A DNA stretch of 64,000 nucleotides, from NCBI RefSeq assembly GCF_041429795.1, contig NZ_CP163424.1, positions 1,800,001-1,864,000 of the forward strand, given 5' to 3'. A model generated the notes under the pieces. The model had not been told where the DNA came from and made no database searches. It saw only the letters and a list, made by a program, of their open reading frames with translations. This document shows positions 1 through 9,143 of this stretch, piece by piece. Source of the stretch: Algimonas porphyrae (lineage in GTDB: Bacteria; Pseudomonadota; Alphaproteobacteria; Caulobacterales; Maricaulaceae). Position 1 is the first letter of the stretch. Each line of letters begins with the position of its first letter. The position numbers were made by a program, and so were the translations under genes.

Positions 1-1
1 C

Positions 2-367
2 CGGAACTTGTCGGTGCGGGATGCGAAGATGCGCGGTCCTGCCATTGGCATGACGGGGGAAGGCGAGGTGAAGCTCAATGATCGCCTGATCGATTTCAGC
101 GGGACGCTGGTCCCGGCTTACACAGCCAATTCGTTTCTGGGTGACATTCCCTTGTTAGGCGATTTGCTGGTCGGGCAGGACGGCGAGGGTATTTTCGCCG
201 TCACCTATGCCGTTCGCGGACCCTTCAGCGGCGCGCAGATTGCGATCAATCCCTTATCTGCGCTGACTCCGGGTTTCATCCGCGGCATTTTCCGCGAAAG
301 CCGCGACGATCTGCCCGAGAGTGTGGTCGAGGAGATTGAGTCCGTCAGGCCAGAGACGACGGATTAG
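2..367 (+). CDS. AsmA-like C-terminal region protein (3' part only)
   Basis: The reading frame is open from the left edge to a TAG at 365-367, so the gene starts outside the window; an internal TTG at 8 is not a credible start. The 121 visible residues are rich in Gly, Asp and alternating hydrophobic residues (GEGEVKLNDRLIDFSGTLVP, then GDIPLLGDLL and a closing PLSALTPGFIRGIF), the pattern of the C-terminal end of large AsmA/YhdP-type (DUF3971) envelope proteins implicated in lipid transport between membranes. It ends 26 bp from the convergent tyrS stop. The family call rests only on the C-terminal pattern. Confidence 0.6.
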   Translation, partial: RNLSVRDAKMRGPAIGMTGEGEVKLNDRLIDFSGTLVPAYTANSFLGDIPLLGDLLVGQDGEGIFAVTYAVRGPFSGAQIAINPLSALTPGFIRGIFRESRDDLPESVVEEIESVRPETTD

Positions 368-392
368 AGACGAAGGGATAAGGGGCGATCAA

Positions 393-1658
393 TCAGCTCG
401 TCGTTGCCCGCAGCAAGGCGTGACGTTTCTTGCCGACGGACAGTTTGACGATGCCCTCTTTTATGTCGGTGTCGGCTATCGCGGTTTCGTGCGATGTCAC
501 GGCCTGATCATTCAGTTTCAACGCTCCAGCCTTGATGTGGCGCCGCGCTTCGCCATTCGACGCGGCCAGCCCTGCCGTGACAGCCGCATTCAAAATGCCC
601 ATGCCGATCAGCAGATCCAGCGTGACATCCGTCGTCGGCAGGCCGTCTGACGCACCGCCTGCAAAGGTTTCGCGCGCTGTCTGCTTCGCTGTCTCGGCAG
701 CGTTGCGACCATGCAGCAATGCGGTGGCTTCGTCGGCCAGTCTGACCTTAGCCGTATTGATGTCAGCACCTTCCATGGCTTCAAATGCGGCAATTTCGTC
801 GAGCGGCATATCTGTAAAGAGGCGCATGAAACGACCGACATCGGCATCATCCGAGTTGCGCCAGAACTGCCAGTATTCATAAGGGCTTCGGGTGAAGTCT
901 TCACCCAATGTGGCATCGCCGTTCAGCCACACGGCCCCATCCGCCGTCTTACCCATCTTCCCGCCTGATGCGGTCGTGATAAGCGGGGTCGTGAAGCCGA
1001 AGACTTCAGCCCCTTCCATGCGCCGGGTCAGATCGACGCCTGTTGTGATGTTGCCCCACTGATCCGATCCGCCCAGCTGCAATCGGCAGCCATGACGGCG
1101 ATAAAGCTCCACAAAGTCATAGGATTGCAATAGCGGGTAGTTGAACTCCAGAAACGTCATGGGCTGCTCGGTTTCGAGCCGTCGTTTGACGGTGTCCATG
1201 GTCACCATCCGGTTGATCGTGAATTCGGGTCCGACTGTCCGCAGGAAATCGATATAACCAAGCCCGCTGAGCCAGTCGTCATTGTCGACCATGATCGCGG
1301 CATTGGGGCCGTCAAAGTCGAGAAACTTTGCAAAAACGCGACGGATTCCGGCCTTGTTGGCGTCGATCTGATCCTGGGTCAGCATCTGGCGGGACTTGTC
1401 CTTGCCAGACGGGTCGCCGATCTTCGTCGTGCCGCCGCCCAGCAGGACGATGGGTGTGCCACCCGACTTTTGAAGAATACGCAGCATCATGATCTGGACG
1501 AGCGAGCCGACATGCAGGGACGGGGCGGTGCAGTCGAAACCGATATAACCGGTCACACCGTTCATGGCCGCCGTATCGAGCCCCGCCTCGCTGGTGCATT
1601 GATAGAGAAACCCGCGCTCGGTGAGCGTGGTCATCAGCTCTGATTTGTGGTCCGTCAT
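393..1658 (-). CDS. tyrS: Tyrosine--tRNA ligase
   Basis: Charges tRNA-Tyr with tyrosine in the cytoplasm. The 421 residues match the usual bacterial TyrRS length. The class I HIGH-type motif is HVGS at residues 49-52, the tyrosine pocket region is GGSDQWGN near 196-203, and the KMSKS loop is KMGKT at 234-238. A C-terminal S4-like RNA-binding part (about 355-420) follows, with the ASNGEARRHIKAGALKLND pattern. The gene is divergent from anmK with only 45 bp between the start codons, so the two promoters must overlap or lie inside the coding ends. The ATG at 1658 is preferred over the one eight codons later because N-terminal residues before TLTERGF are usual in this family. Confidence 0.96.
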   Translation of the reverse strand: MTDHKSELMTTLTERGFLYQCTSEAGLDTAAMNGVTGYIGFDCTAPSLHVGSLVQIMMLRILQKSGGTPIVLLGGGTTKIGDPSGKDKSRQMLTQDQIDANKAGIRRVFAKFLDFDGPNAAIMVDNDDWLSGLGYIDFLRTVGPEFTINRMVTMDTVKRRLETEQPMTFLEFNYPLLQSYDFVELYRRHGCRLQLGGSDQWGNITTGVDLTRRMEGAEVFGFTTPLITTASGGKMGKTADGAVWLNGDATLGEDFTRSPYEYWQFWRNSDDADVGRFMRLFTDMPLDEIAAFEAMEGADINTAKVRLADEATALLHGRNAAETAKQTARETFAGGASDGLPTTDVTLDLLIGMGILNAAVTAGLAASNGEARRHIKAGALKLNDQAVTSHETAIADTDIKEGIVKLSVGKKRHALLRATTS

Positions 1659-1703
1659 AGGCCGCGGCTTCTAATCACCGCACGAATAGTGTCAAAGGGC
1701 CAT

Positions 1704-2780
1704 ATGAGCAAAATCTACACAGTCCTGGGATTGATGAGTGGCACGTCGCTAGACGGGGTCGATGCGGCCATCATCGAAACGGATGGCGAAACGATTTATA
1801 CTTTCGGTCCTGCCCTGACCTGCGCCTATACGGCGTCGCAGCGATCCGTTTTGGATCGCGCCACCCAAGCGGCCCTGACATGGAATTTTGATGGTCCACC
1901 GCCCAACATCTTTGCAGAAGCTGAAGACGCACTGGATGCCGCTCATCGCTCTGCCACAGCAGCGCTGGATATCGATGGGGTCGATGTGATTGGCTATCAT
2001 GGTCAGACCTTATTGCATCGGCCTGACAGATACAGAACGCTGCAGTTGGGCCGGGGTCAGTCTTTGGCGACAGCATTCGCTTGCCCTTGCATTTACGACT
2101 TCCGCTCGGCCGATGTGGCTGCGGGCGGGCAGGGCGCGCCGCTTGCGCCGATCTATCATAAGGCGCTGGTGGACCATGCCGGGCTGAGCAGCGTGACCGC
2201 CGTCCTGAATCTGGGCGGCGTCGGCAATGTGACCCTTATCGATGGCGACCGTTTGCTGGCGAGCGATACGGGCCCTGCAAATGGGCCGCTCGATAGCTGG
2301 CTGGGCGGGGTGGACGATTCGGGGACCATTAGCCGTGAGGGCGTGCCCGATTTGGCGCGTGTCGAGACATGGCTCAAGGCGAACTTTTTCGAACGGGCCT
2401 GGCCCAAATCCGCGGATCGCTACGATTTTGATGTGCTGGCCGATATGGCAGGAATGAACCGGACGGATGGGGCCGCCACACTGGCCGCTTTTACGGCGCT
2501 ATCCGTGCGCAAGACGGTCAGGCAGATGCAGGTGCGGCCGGACCGCGTGATCGTTTGCGGTGGCGGGCGGCATAACCGCACGATCATGACGCTCTTGTCG
2601 CTGGAGCTGGGCTGTCCCGTCCTGCCCGCCGAACGGTTCGGCTGGGACAGTGACGCAATCGAGGCGCAGGCCTTCGCCTATCTGGCCGTGCGGGTGCTGC
2701 GCGGTCTACCCAATAGTTTCCCGACGACCACGGGCGTGCCGGAACCGACGGTGGGCGGCGTTATCGCATATCCTCAATAA
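1704..2780 (+). CDS. anmK: Anhydro-N-acetylmuramic acid kinase
   Basis: Phosphorylates and opens 1,6-anhydro-MurNAc from peptidoglycan turnover to give MurNAc-6-phosphate. The protein is 358 residues with the ATP-binding signature GLMSGTSLDG at 9-18, a second phosphate-binding stretch LNLGGVGN, the DTGPANGPLD motif and the late VCGGGRHN loop, all typical of AnmK. The ATG at 1704 is chosen because it begins directly before the conserved N-terminus and has AAAGGG five bases upstream; an upstream in-frame start at 1647 would overlap tyrS. A tyrS/anmK divergent pair is familiar in alphaproteobacteria. Confidence 0.95.
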   Translation: MSKIYTVLGLMSGTSLDGVDAAIIETDGETIYTFGPALTCAYTASQRSVLDRATQAALTWNFDGPPPNIFAEAEDALDAAHRSATAALDIDGVDVIGYHGQTLLHRPDRYRTLQLGRGQSLATAFACPCIYDFRSADVAAGGQGAPLAPIYHKALVDHAGLSSVTAVLNLGGVGNVTLIDGDRLLASDTGPANGPLDSWLGGVDDSGTISREGVPDLARVETWLKANFFERAWPKSADRYDFDVLADMAGMNRTDGAATLAAFTALSVRKTVRQMQVRPDRVIVCGGGRHNRTIMTLLSLELGCPVLPAERFGWDSDAIEAQAFAYLAVRVLRGLPNSFPTTTGVPEPTVGGVIAYPQ

Positions 2781-2784
2781 AAAA

Positions 2785-2802
2785 ACCCGGCCGAAACCGG
2801 GT
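2785..2802 (-). terminator. Intrinsic terminator of the 2835-3542 gene
   Basis: Six-base-pair GC stem (ACCCGG 2785-2790 with CCGGGT 2797-2802) with a six-base loop. On the minus strand the stem is followed by a run of seven T residues, so it terminates the minus-strand hydrolase gene, whose stop lies 33 bp away. On the plus strand there is no T run after the stem, although it could still slow anmK transcripts. Confidence 0.75.
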
Positions 2803-2834
2803 CATTGGTTAAGCGTTTTAGAAACTTCGGCGGA

Positions 2835-3515
2835 TTAGCCTTCCAGCAGCTTCGGCTCGCGTGGAGGGCTGTAACGTGGATCGAGATGCTCATCGAGATA
2901 ATCCTCGATCACCTCCATCGTCTCTTCGAGATGGTGCGTGTAGAAATGGTCGGCCCCTTCGATCTTGTGGGTCGAGATGATATGGCCTTTCTGCACGCGG
3001 ATTTTCTCGGCGACGCGTACCACATCCTCATGCGGCACGATCGGGTCTTCATCGCCGTAAGTGATCAGGCCCGAAGCCGGGCAGGGCGCCAGAAAGCTGA
3101 AATCATACGTGTTTGTTGGCAGGCTCATCGAGATAAAACCGGCGATTTCGGGCCGACGCATCAGCAGTTGCATGCCGATCCAAGCGCCAAAACTGTAGCC
3201 TGATACCCAAGTAAAGGGCGCATTCTGGTTGAAGCTCTGCATCCAGTCGAGCGCATAGGCCGCGTCCTGCAGTTCGCCCTGGCCATTGTCATATGTCCCC
3301 ATGGACCGACCAATGCCGCGAAAGTTGAAGCGCAGTACGGAGAAGCCGCGACGCTTATACTGTTCATACATGGCAACTGGGATGCGGTGATCCATATGGC
3401 CGCCAGCCTTGGGGTGAGGCGACAGGATCAGGGCACAGGGCGCGGCAGGATCATCGGAGGGATGATAACGGCCTTCGAGACGGCCTTCGGGACCGGCGAA
3501 AATGACTTCAGGCAT
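2835..3515 (-). CDS. Alpha/beta hydrolase (CocE/NonD-like small family)
   Basis: An alpha/beta-hydrolase-fold protein of about 226 residues. The nucleophile elbow is G-Y-S-F-G (around residue 108), the oxyanion region SPHPKAGGHMDH precedes it, an acidic residue follows in GDEDPIVP and the catalytic His is in GADHFYTHH. This short form without a lid is conserved beside iron-sulfur genes in many alphaproteobacteria, but its substrate is not established. The start at 3515 (Met-Pro-Glu-Val) is preferred because homologous proteins usually begin near PEVIF; an upstream in-frame ATG at 3542 adds nine polar residues. It is divergent from the IscR-type regulator and ends at a clear terminator. Confidence 0.82.
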   Translation of the reverse strand: MPEVIFAGPEGRLEGRYHPSDDPAAPCALILSPHPKAGGHMDHRIPVAMYEQYKRRGFSVLRFNFRGIGRSMGTYDNGQGELQDAAYALDWMQSFNQNAPFTWVSGYSFGAWIGMQLLMRRPEIAGFISMSLPTNTYDFSFLAPCPASGLITYGDEDPIVPHEDVVRVAEKIRVQKGHIISTHKIEGADHFYTHHLEETMEVIEDYLDEHLDPRYSPPREPKLLEG

Positions 3516-3570
3516 AGAGGACGGGCTCTCAGAGCTATGCACAAATGCCGCGTGGGCCTTGCGAATTGTT

Positions 3571-3595
3571 ATTCTTGACTGAATTGGTCGGGAAT
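3571..3595 (+). promoter_or_regulatory. IscR type 1 operator in the SUF operon promoter
   Basis: An imperfect 25-bp palindrome with half-sites ATTCTTGACT (3571-3580) and GGTCGGGAAT (3586-3595). By hand it matches 22 of 25 positions of the E. coli IscR type 1 consensus as I remember it. It overlaps the -35 element TTGACT (3575-3580) of a putative promoter whose -10 would be TAAATG (3598-3603) after a 17-bp spacer. It lies 116 bp upstream of the TTG at 3711 in the regulator gene. The arrangement is that of an autorepressed iscR promoter. Confidence 0.7.
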
Positions 3596-3603
3596 ACTAA
3601 ATG
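3575..3603 (+). promoter_or_regulatory. Putative sigma70-type promoter of the iscR-suf operon
   Basis: TTGACT at 3575-3580, a 17-bp spacer and TAAATG at 3598-3603. The -35 hexamer differs from consensus at one position and sits inside the IscR box, so a bound repressor would block polymerase. The -10 is weak, as is common for promoters that need derepression. Inferred by eye only. Confidence 0.5.
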
Positions 3604-3662
3604 CCCCACACAATCCGGAATCTGCGACGTTTCCGGTGCGCCCTATCAAGGGGACGCCCTGA

Positions 3663-4172
3663 TTGCAAAAAAAATGGCAGTCCGATCCCGGACCTTATGA
3701 TGAGACGGCATTGAAACTGAGCGCAAAAGGACGAACGGCTGTTACCGCCGTTGCCGATCTGGCGACACAAACCGTGATACACGGTGCGGGTGCGCGTGTT
3801 CGGCTGTCAGACATTGCCGCACGTCAGGGGCTGAGCCAGTCCTTTCTGGAGCAGGTCTTCTCCGATCTGCGCCGCGCTGGGTTGGTCGATAGCAAACGCG
3901 GACCCAAGGGCGGTTACGCGCTGACCCGCCCGGCCTCCGAAGTGGTAGTGTCCGATGTCATCGCCGCCGTCGAGGAAGAAGTTCGCGCTCATGGGTGTCG
4001 GCCTGAGATCGCGCTGGGCTGCACAGGCCGAACGGCCAAATGCCTGACCCATAGTCTCTGGGGCGCGCTCGAAGACCATATTGGCGGCTTTCTGGATTCG
4101 GTCACAGTGCAGATGATCGTCGATGGCGATCTGCCGACACGAACCATGTCGGCCCGGATGCAAACGGCGTGA
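3663..4172 (+). CDS. iscR: Rrf2-family iron-sulfur regulator, IscR-like
   Basis: Senses iron-sulfur cluster status and controls the operon it heads. A winged-helix DNA-binding N-terminal part (LSAKGRTAVTAVADLA, then LSDIAARQGLSQSFLEQVFSDLRRAGLV and a GPKGGYAL wing) is followed by three cysteines arranged C-X7-C-X6-C (HGC, LGC, AKC), the probable [2Fe-2S] ligands; E. coli IscR has a tighter C-X5-C-X5-C. The start is uncertain: TTG at 3663 opens the frame, but homologues begin at the residues encoded from TTG 3711 (Met-Lys-Leu-Ser), giving 153 residues, which I consider likelier. Its stop overlaps the next start as GTGA, so translation is coupled. A near-consensus IscR box lies upstream. Confidence 0.9.
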   Translation: MQKKWQSDPGPYDETALKLSAKGRTAVTAVADLATQTVIHGAGARVRLSDIAARQGLSQSFLEQVFSDLRRAGLVDSKRGPKGGYALTRPASEVVVSDVIAAVEEEVRAHGCRPEIALGCTGRTAKCLTHSLWGALEDHIGGFLDSVTVQMIVDGDLPTRTMSARMQTA

Positions 4173-5280
4173 GCGCTTATCTCGACCATAATGCGACCAG
4201 CCCGGCCCCGCAGACGGTTATTGATGCCGTCGCCCATGCCATGACAGTCGTCGGTAATGCGTCCGCCCAGCACAGCCATGGCCGCGCCGCAGCGAAGCTT
4301 GTGGCCGATGCCCGCGAAGCGATCGGCATGGCGATGGGCCAGTGCGCGCAGGATGTGCTGTTTACTGGGTCCGGCACGGAAGCGATCAATACAGCTATTC
4401 ATGCGGCGGTCTCTGACGGCTGCCAACATCTGATCATCTCGTCGCTCGACCATCCGGCCTCCATAATGGCGGCAGAGGCGAGCGGCGTACGCGTGTCGCT
4501 GCTACCCGCAACGCCGACGGGTCAGACCGATTTTGACGCGCTGGCTGACATTCTGAACGGTTGGGACGCGGCGGACGGGCGTCCTTTCCTGTCGCTGGTC
4601 GCCGCCAATAGCGAAACGGGCGTCATTCAGAATACGGACCGCGCGATCGATCTGATTCAGGATGCGGGCGGTCTGATACTGATCGATGCGGTTCAGGCGT
4701 TGGGCAAGCTCCCCATGCTTTACCCGGCGGATTATGTGGCCGTTTCGGCGCATAAGATCGGTGGCCCGCAAGGCGTGGGCGCGCTTTACGTGTCGCCGGA
4801 AGCGCCGTTTACGCCCTTGATGCATGGCGGCGGGCATGAACGCAGACGCCGGGCCGGAACCCTGAACGTTCCCGGAATTGCAGGCTTCGGCGCGGCGACG
4901 GCGGTCATGGGCGACCGTTTCGACAGGGCAGAACATATGCGTGATACGCTGCAGGCCGAATTGAAAGCGATCGATCCTGACATCGTCATCTTCGGGGAAG
5001 GCGAAGCCCGCCTGCCCAATACGCTGTTCATTGCCGCCCCTGGCCTGCGCGCTATGACAGCGATGATGGCGTTTGATCTGGAAGGCCTCAGCGTCAGTAC
5101 AGGCACGGCCTGCAGTAGCGGAAAAGTCGGCGAAAGCCGCGCTCTGCGCGCTATGGGCCGTATAGAGGACGCACCTGACGGTGCGATCCGGGTCAGCTTT
5201 GGTCCCGGCAACACGATGGATGATGTCGAGGCGTTCGCGTCAGCATGGCGCAACCTTCGCAAGGCTAGGAAAGCCGCATA

Positions 5281-5281
<1 letters not shown>
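4169..5281 (+). CDS. Cysteine desulfurase, NifS/IscS-like (group I)
   Basis: PLP enzyme that removes sulfur from L-cysteine as a protein persulfide for cluster assembly. 370 residues. The PLP lysine is K196 in VSAHKIGGP, and the catalytic cysteine is C315 in the loop TGTACSSG, the longer mobile loop of group I enzymes. It starts with GTG at 4169, overlapping the regulator stop. The operon also contains a group II enzyme (sufS, 10328-11542), so two desulfurases are made from one transcript. This is a recurrent alphaproteobacterial arrangement; the division of labour between them is unclear. Confidence 0.93.
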
Positions 5282-6789
<1,508 letters not shown>

Positions 6790-6790
<1 letters not shown>

Positions 6791-7377
6791 TGGCCGTGTC
6801 AGGAACCCGCAAAAATCTGATCCGGATCATCGCCATCGTTGGTATCGGCGTAATCGGTTTCATGGTCGCCATGAAGATCTGGATCGCATCGACCGTATTC
6901 CTTGGCGATGCTGAGCCTGCACCGACCCCAGTTGCCGCCGTGCCCATGCCCGTCGAGCCGCTGGATGCGCGCGAACAGATTGCCCGCAATATGGTCAGCC
7001 CGGCAATCCCGGGAACGCCGGTCATGCCGGAGGCCGATCTCACGCTCGATCCGAGTGACTATTCACGCGATTTGGCTCGTTTCATTCCGATCGAACGCGG
7101 CATGGATCGCTATGCTGCCAAGGATGCTTTGCTGCTTTATTACATTGCGGAGCCAGAGGGCGAGGGAGCTCAACGCCCCAAGGTCAGCTCGACTGAGCGC
7201 ATTGTCGACGGAGCGACGCTATTCGTAATCCGCCGCAGCGGTCTGGCAGACGATTCGATCGCAGCGGAGGAAACCTATGCGCTGTTCGATGCCAACAGGC
7301 TGGTTGAATACGGATCGCGTCAGCAATGTCGCCGCGGCGACACGCCCAATCAATGGACAACGGAGCTCTGCCCATGA
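6790..7377 (+). CDS. Hypothetical membrane-anchored protein inside the SUF operon
   Basis: 195 residues from ATG 6790, which shares one base with the sufB stop (TGATG); a GTG three bases earlier is possible. Residues about 8-32 (IRIIAIVGIGVIGFMVAMKIWIA) form one transmembrane segment, followed by a Pro/Ala/Val-rich linker and a soluble part, probably periplasmic, with the stretch SSTERIVDGATLFVIRRSG and a C-terminal CRRGDTPNQWTTELCP holding two cysteines. No family recognised. The next gene starts inside its last codons (ATGA), so it is translated as part of the iron-sulfur operon. Confidence 0.8.
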
Positions 7378-7823
7378 CCCGTGCCTTTTTAATCGGACTC
7401 ATCGGGTTCGTCCTTGTCGCATGTGCCCCGACACAGGAGCGAGCGGACGCACCGGATTTTTCTGCCGCCCTGCAAACGCATCTAAAATCGGTTCAGGATC
7501 GCGATCTGGAAACCTATCTGACGACGATTACTGACGCTGACGCCTTGCCGCTCATTTTTCCGAATGGAGAAATCATGTCGACTCGCGCGGCCGTCGTCGA
7601 CTTTCATACCAACTGGTTCGCCGATCCGGACTGGCGCATGGAATTTGATGTGATTGGTACGATTGTCGGTGACGACATGGCTGTCGCGACCTTGCGAACG
7701 GAATATCGCGACACACCGGACGGGACACCTCGCGCCGGTATTCTCGGGCTCGTCTTTCAGCTGCAAAATGGCAGTTGGCGACTTATTCATGATCAAAATA
7801 CGCGCATTGTGACCCCAACATGA
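7374..7823 (+). CDS. NTF2-like (DUF4440-type) lipoprotein
   Basis: 149 residues starting at ATG 7374, which overlaps the previous stop as ATGA. A signal peptide with lipobox (FLIGLIGFVLVAC) predicts a lipid-anchored envelope protein. The rest has the SnoaL/DUF4440 pattern: an N-terminal helix (ALQTHLKSVQDRDLETYLTTI), ALPLIFPNGEIMSTRAAV, and ending strands with FQLQNGSWRLIHDQNTRI. Such domains bind small ligands or act as enzymes in many contexts; no catalytic assignment is possible here. It lies between sufB and sufC and is coupled to ridA downstream. Confidence 0.78.
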   Translation: MTRAFLIGLIGFVLVACAPTQERADAPDFSAALQTHLKSVQDRDLETYLTTITDADALPLIFPNGEIMSTRAAVVDFHTNWFADPDWRMEFDVIGTIVGDDMAVATLRTEYRDTPDGTPRAGILGLVFQLQNGSWRLIHDQNTRIVTPT

Positions 7824-8221
7824 CCAAGAAAACCGAATCCGTACCCAGTCGCCAGCTGGTCACTCTGTCGGAGAGTGAAAAGACCTACGCGATGAGCCGG
7901 GCCGTCGTGCAGGGTGACTGGTGTTTTGTGTCCGGCACGGTCGGCTATGACTATGCGACCGGCGACATGCCTGAAGATGCCGCTCAGCAGGCGCGGAACG
8001 CTTTCGCCAACATCATGGCCGCGATGAAAGCCGCCGGGTTCGAGCTCGGCCATACGATCCGAGTGCAATATACGCTCACGTCCCGCGATCATATCGACGC
8101 CATCCTACCCGTCATCCGCCAGCATTTCGGCAAGATCCTCCCAGCCGCCACCATGGTCATCGCCGATCTGGTGGACGAGCGGATGAAGGTGGAAATCGAA
8201 GTCACGGGTTTTTGTGGGTGA
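7820..8221 (+). CDS. ridA: RidA/YjgF-family enamine-imine deaminase
   Basis: 133 residues, the usual length of RidA trimers, which hydrolyse reactive 2-aminoacrylate and related enamines and so protect PLP enzymes. Recognisable stretches are SRAVVQGDWCFVSGTVGYDYATG, the ARNAFANIMAAMKAAG helix and a C-terminal PAATMVIADLV; the substrate-binding Arg aligns with the R of LTSRDH only loosely, since canonical RidA has it in the final PARS/PARA motif, here PAAT. It overlaps the lipoprotein stop (ATGA). Its place between sufB and sufC, with two PLP desulfurases in the same operon, suggests a protective role; that link is inference. Confidence 0.85.
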   Translation: MTKKTESVPSRQLVTLSESEKTYAMSRAVVQGDWCFVSGTVGYDYATGDMPEDAAQQARNAFANIMAAMKAAGFELGHTIRVQYTLTSRDHIDAILPVIRQHFGKILPAATMVIADLVDERMKVEIEVTGFCG

Positions 8222-8240
8222 TAACGAAGGAGCCGATTAG

Positions 8241-8263
8241 AATTTGATCCAGGGGATCAAATT
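8241..8263. repeat. Perfect palindrome, family R3 (3-nt loop)
   Basis: AATTTGATCC (8241-8250), loop AGG, then GGATCAAATT (8254-8263): 10-bp perfect arms. The same arms with loop AAT occur at 34620-34642. It lies 20 bp after the ridA stop and is not followed by a T run, so it is a repeat rather than an obvious terminator, though it could affect sufC expression. Confidence 0.75.
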
Positions 8264-8304
8264 GAGGCGACTGAGGAAGAACAAAAAGAAAAGATAACCA
8301 GCTC

Positions 8305-8323
8305 AGGTCGACTTGATCGGCCT
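8305..8323. repeat. Intergenic hairpin, family R1 (loop CTTGA)
   Basis: Arms AGGTCGA and TCGGCCT (one G-T wobble) around the loop CTTGA, followed by GCCCATC. One of at least eight related hairpins in the window. It pairs with the inverted unit at 8359-8379, giving two copies in opposite orientation between ridA and sufC. Confidence 0.7.
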
Positions 8324-8358
8324 GCCCATCAACCCGGGTTCAAAGTCTGGGAGAAGGG

Positions 8359-8379
8359 TTCGCCAATCAAGTCGGCGAA
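8359..8379. repeat. Intergenic hairpin, family R1 (inverted unit)
   Basis: Arms TTCGCC and GGCGAA around a centre that reads AATCAAGTC, the reverse orientation of the CTTGA loop family. It ends 20 bp before the sufC start codon, so the hairpin sits just upstream of the sufC ribosome-binding site (GGAG at 8387-8390). Confidence 0.65.
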
Positions 8380-8399
8380 GGCGGATGGAGAGAACGATA

Positions 8400-9143
8400 A
8401 TGCTTAAAATCCAAAACCTCTCCGCCACCGTCGATGACGGGGCGAAGATGATCCTCAATCAATTGTCCCTCTCCGTCCCGGCGGGTGAGGTCCATGCGAT
8501 TATGGGGCCGAACGGGGCGGGGAAATCGACCCTGTCCTATGTGCTGACGGGGCGCGACGGCTATGACGTCACGGACGGCTCGGTCACGCTGAACGACGAA
8601 GATCTGCTCGAAATGGATCCGGAAGAGCGCGCGGCGGCAGGTGTCTTCCTGTCCTTCCAGTATCCGCTCGAAATCCCCGGCGTTCCGACGCTGACCTTCC
8701 TGCGCACGGCCATGAACGCGCAACGCAAGGCGCGCGGCGAAGCGGAGATCAGCGCGCCCGATTTCATGAAGCGCGCCCGCGCCGTGGCAAAAGAGCTGAA
8801 AATCGCACCGGAAATGCTGCGCCGTCCGCTCAATGTCGGTTTTTCCGGTGGTGAGAAGAAGCGCATGGAAATCTTCCAGATGATGATCCTGGAGCCGACC
8901 TTTATCGTCATGGACGAGACCGACTCGGGTCTGGATGTCGATGCGTTGCGGGTCGTCGCGGACGGGGTCAATGCGCTACGCGCACCGGATCGCGGCATCC
9001 TCATCATCACCCATTATCAGCGCCTGCTCGATTATATCGTTCCGGACGCCGTGCATGTGCTGGCCGGCGGGACGATCAAGGCGAGCGGCGGGGCGGACTT
9101 CGCCAAAACGCTGGAGACGGAAGGCTATGACGCCTATGCGTGA
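8400..9143 (+). CDS. sufC: Fe-S assembly ATPase SufC
   Basis: ABC-type ATPase of the SufBCD scaffold. 247 residues. Walker A is GPNGAGKST at 36-44, the ABC signature FSGGEKKRME and Walker B with FIVMDETDSGLD follow, and the H-loop is ITHYQR. The start at ATG 8400 is supported by GGAG nine bases upstream and by the conserved N-terminus MLKIQNLSA; the longer frame from 8313 would translate through the repeats. A gap of 179 bp with hairpin repeats separates it from ridA, the only large gap in the operon, so sufC may have reduced or separate expression. Confidence 0.95.
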   Translation: MLKIQNLSATVDDGAKMILNQLSLSVPAGEVHAIMGPNGAGKSTLSYVLTGRDGYDVTDGSVTLNDEDLLEMDPEERAAAGVFLSFQYPLEIPGVPTLTFLRTAMNAQRKARGEAEISAPDFMKRARAVAKELKIAPEMLRRPLNVGFSGGEKKRMEIFQMMILEPTFIVMDETDSGLDVDALRVVADGVNALRAPDRGILIITHYQRLLDYIVPDAVHVLAGGTIKASGGADFAKTLETEGYDAYA

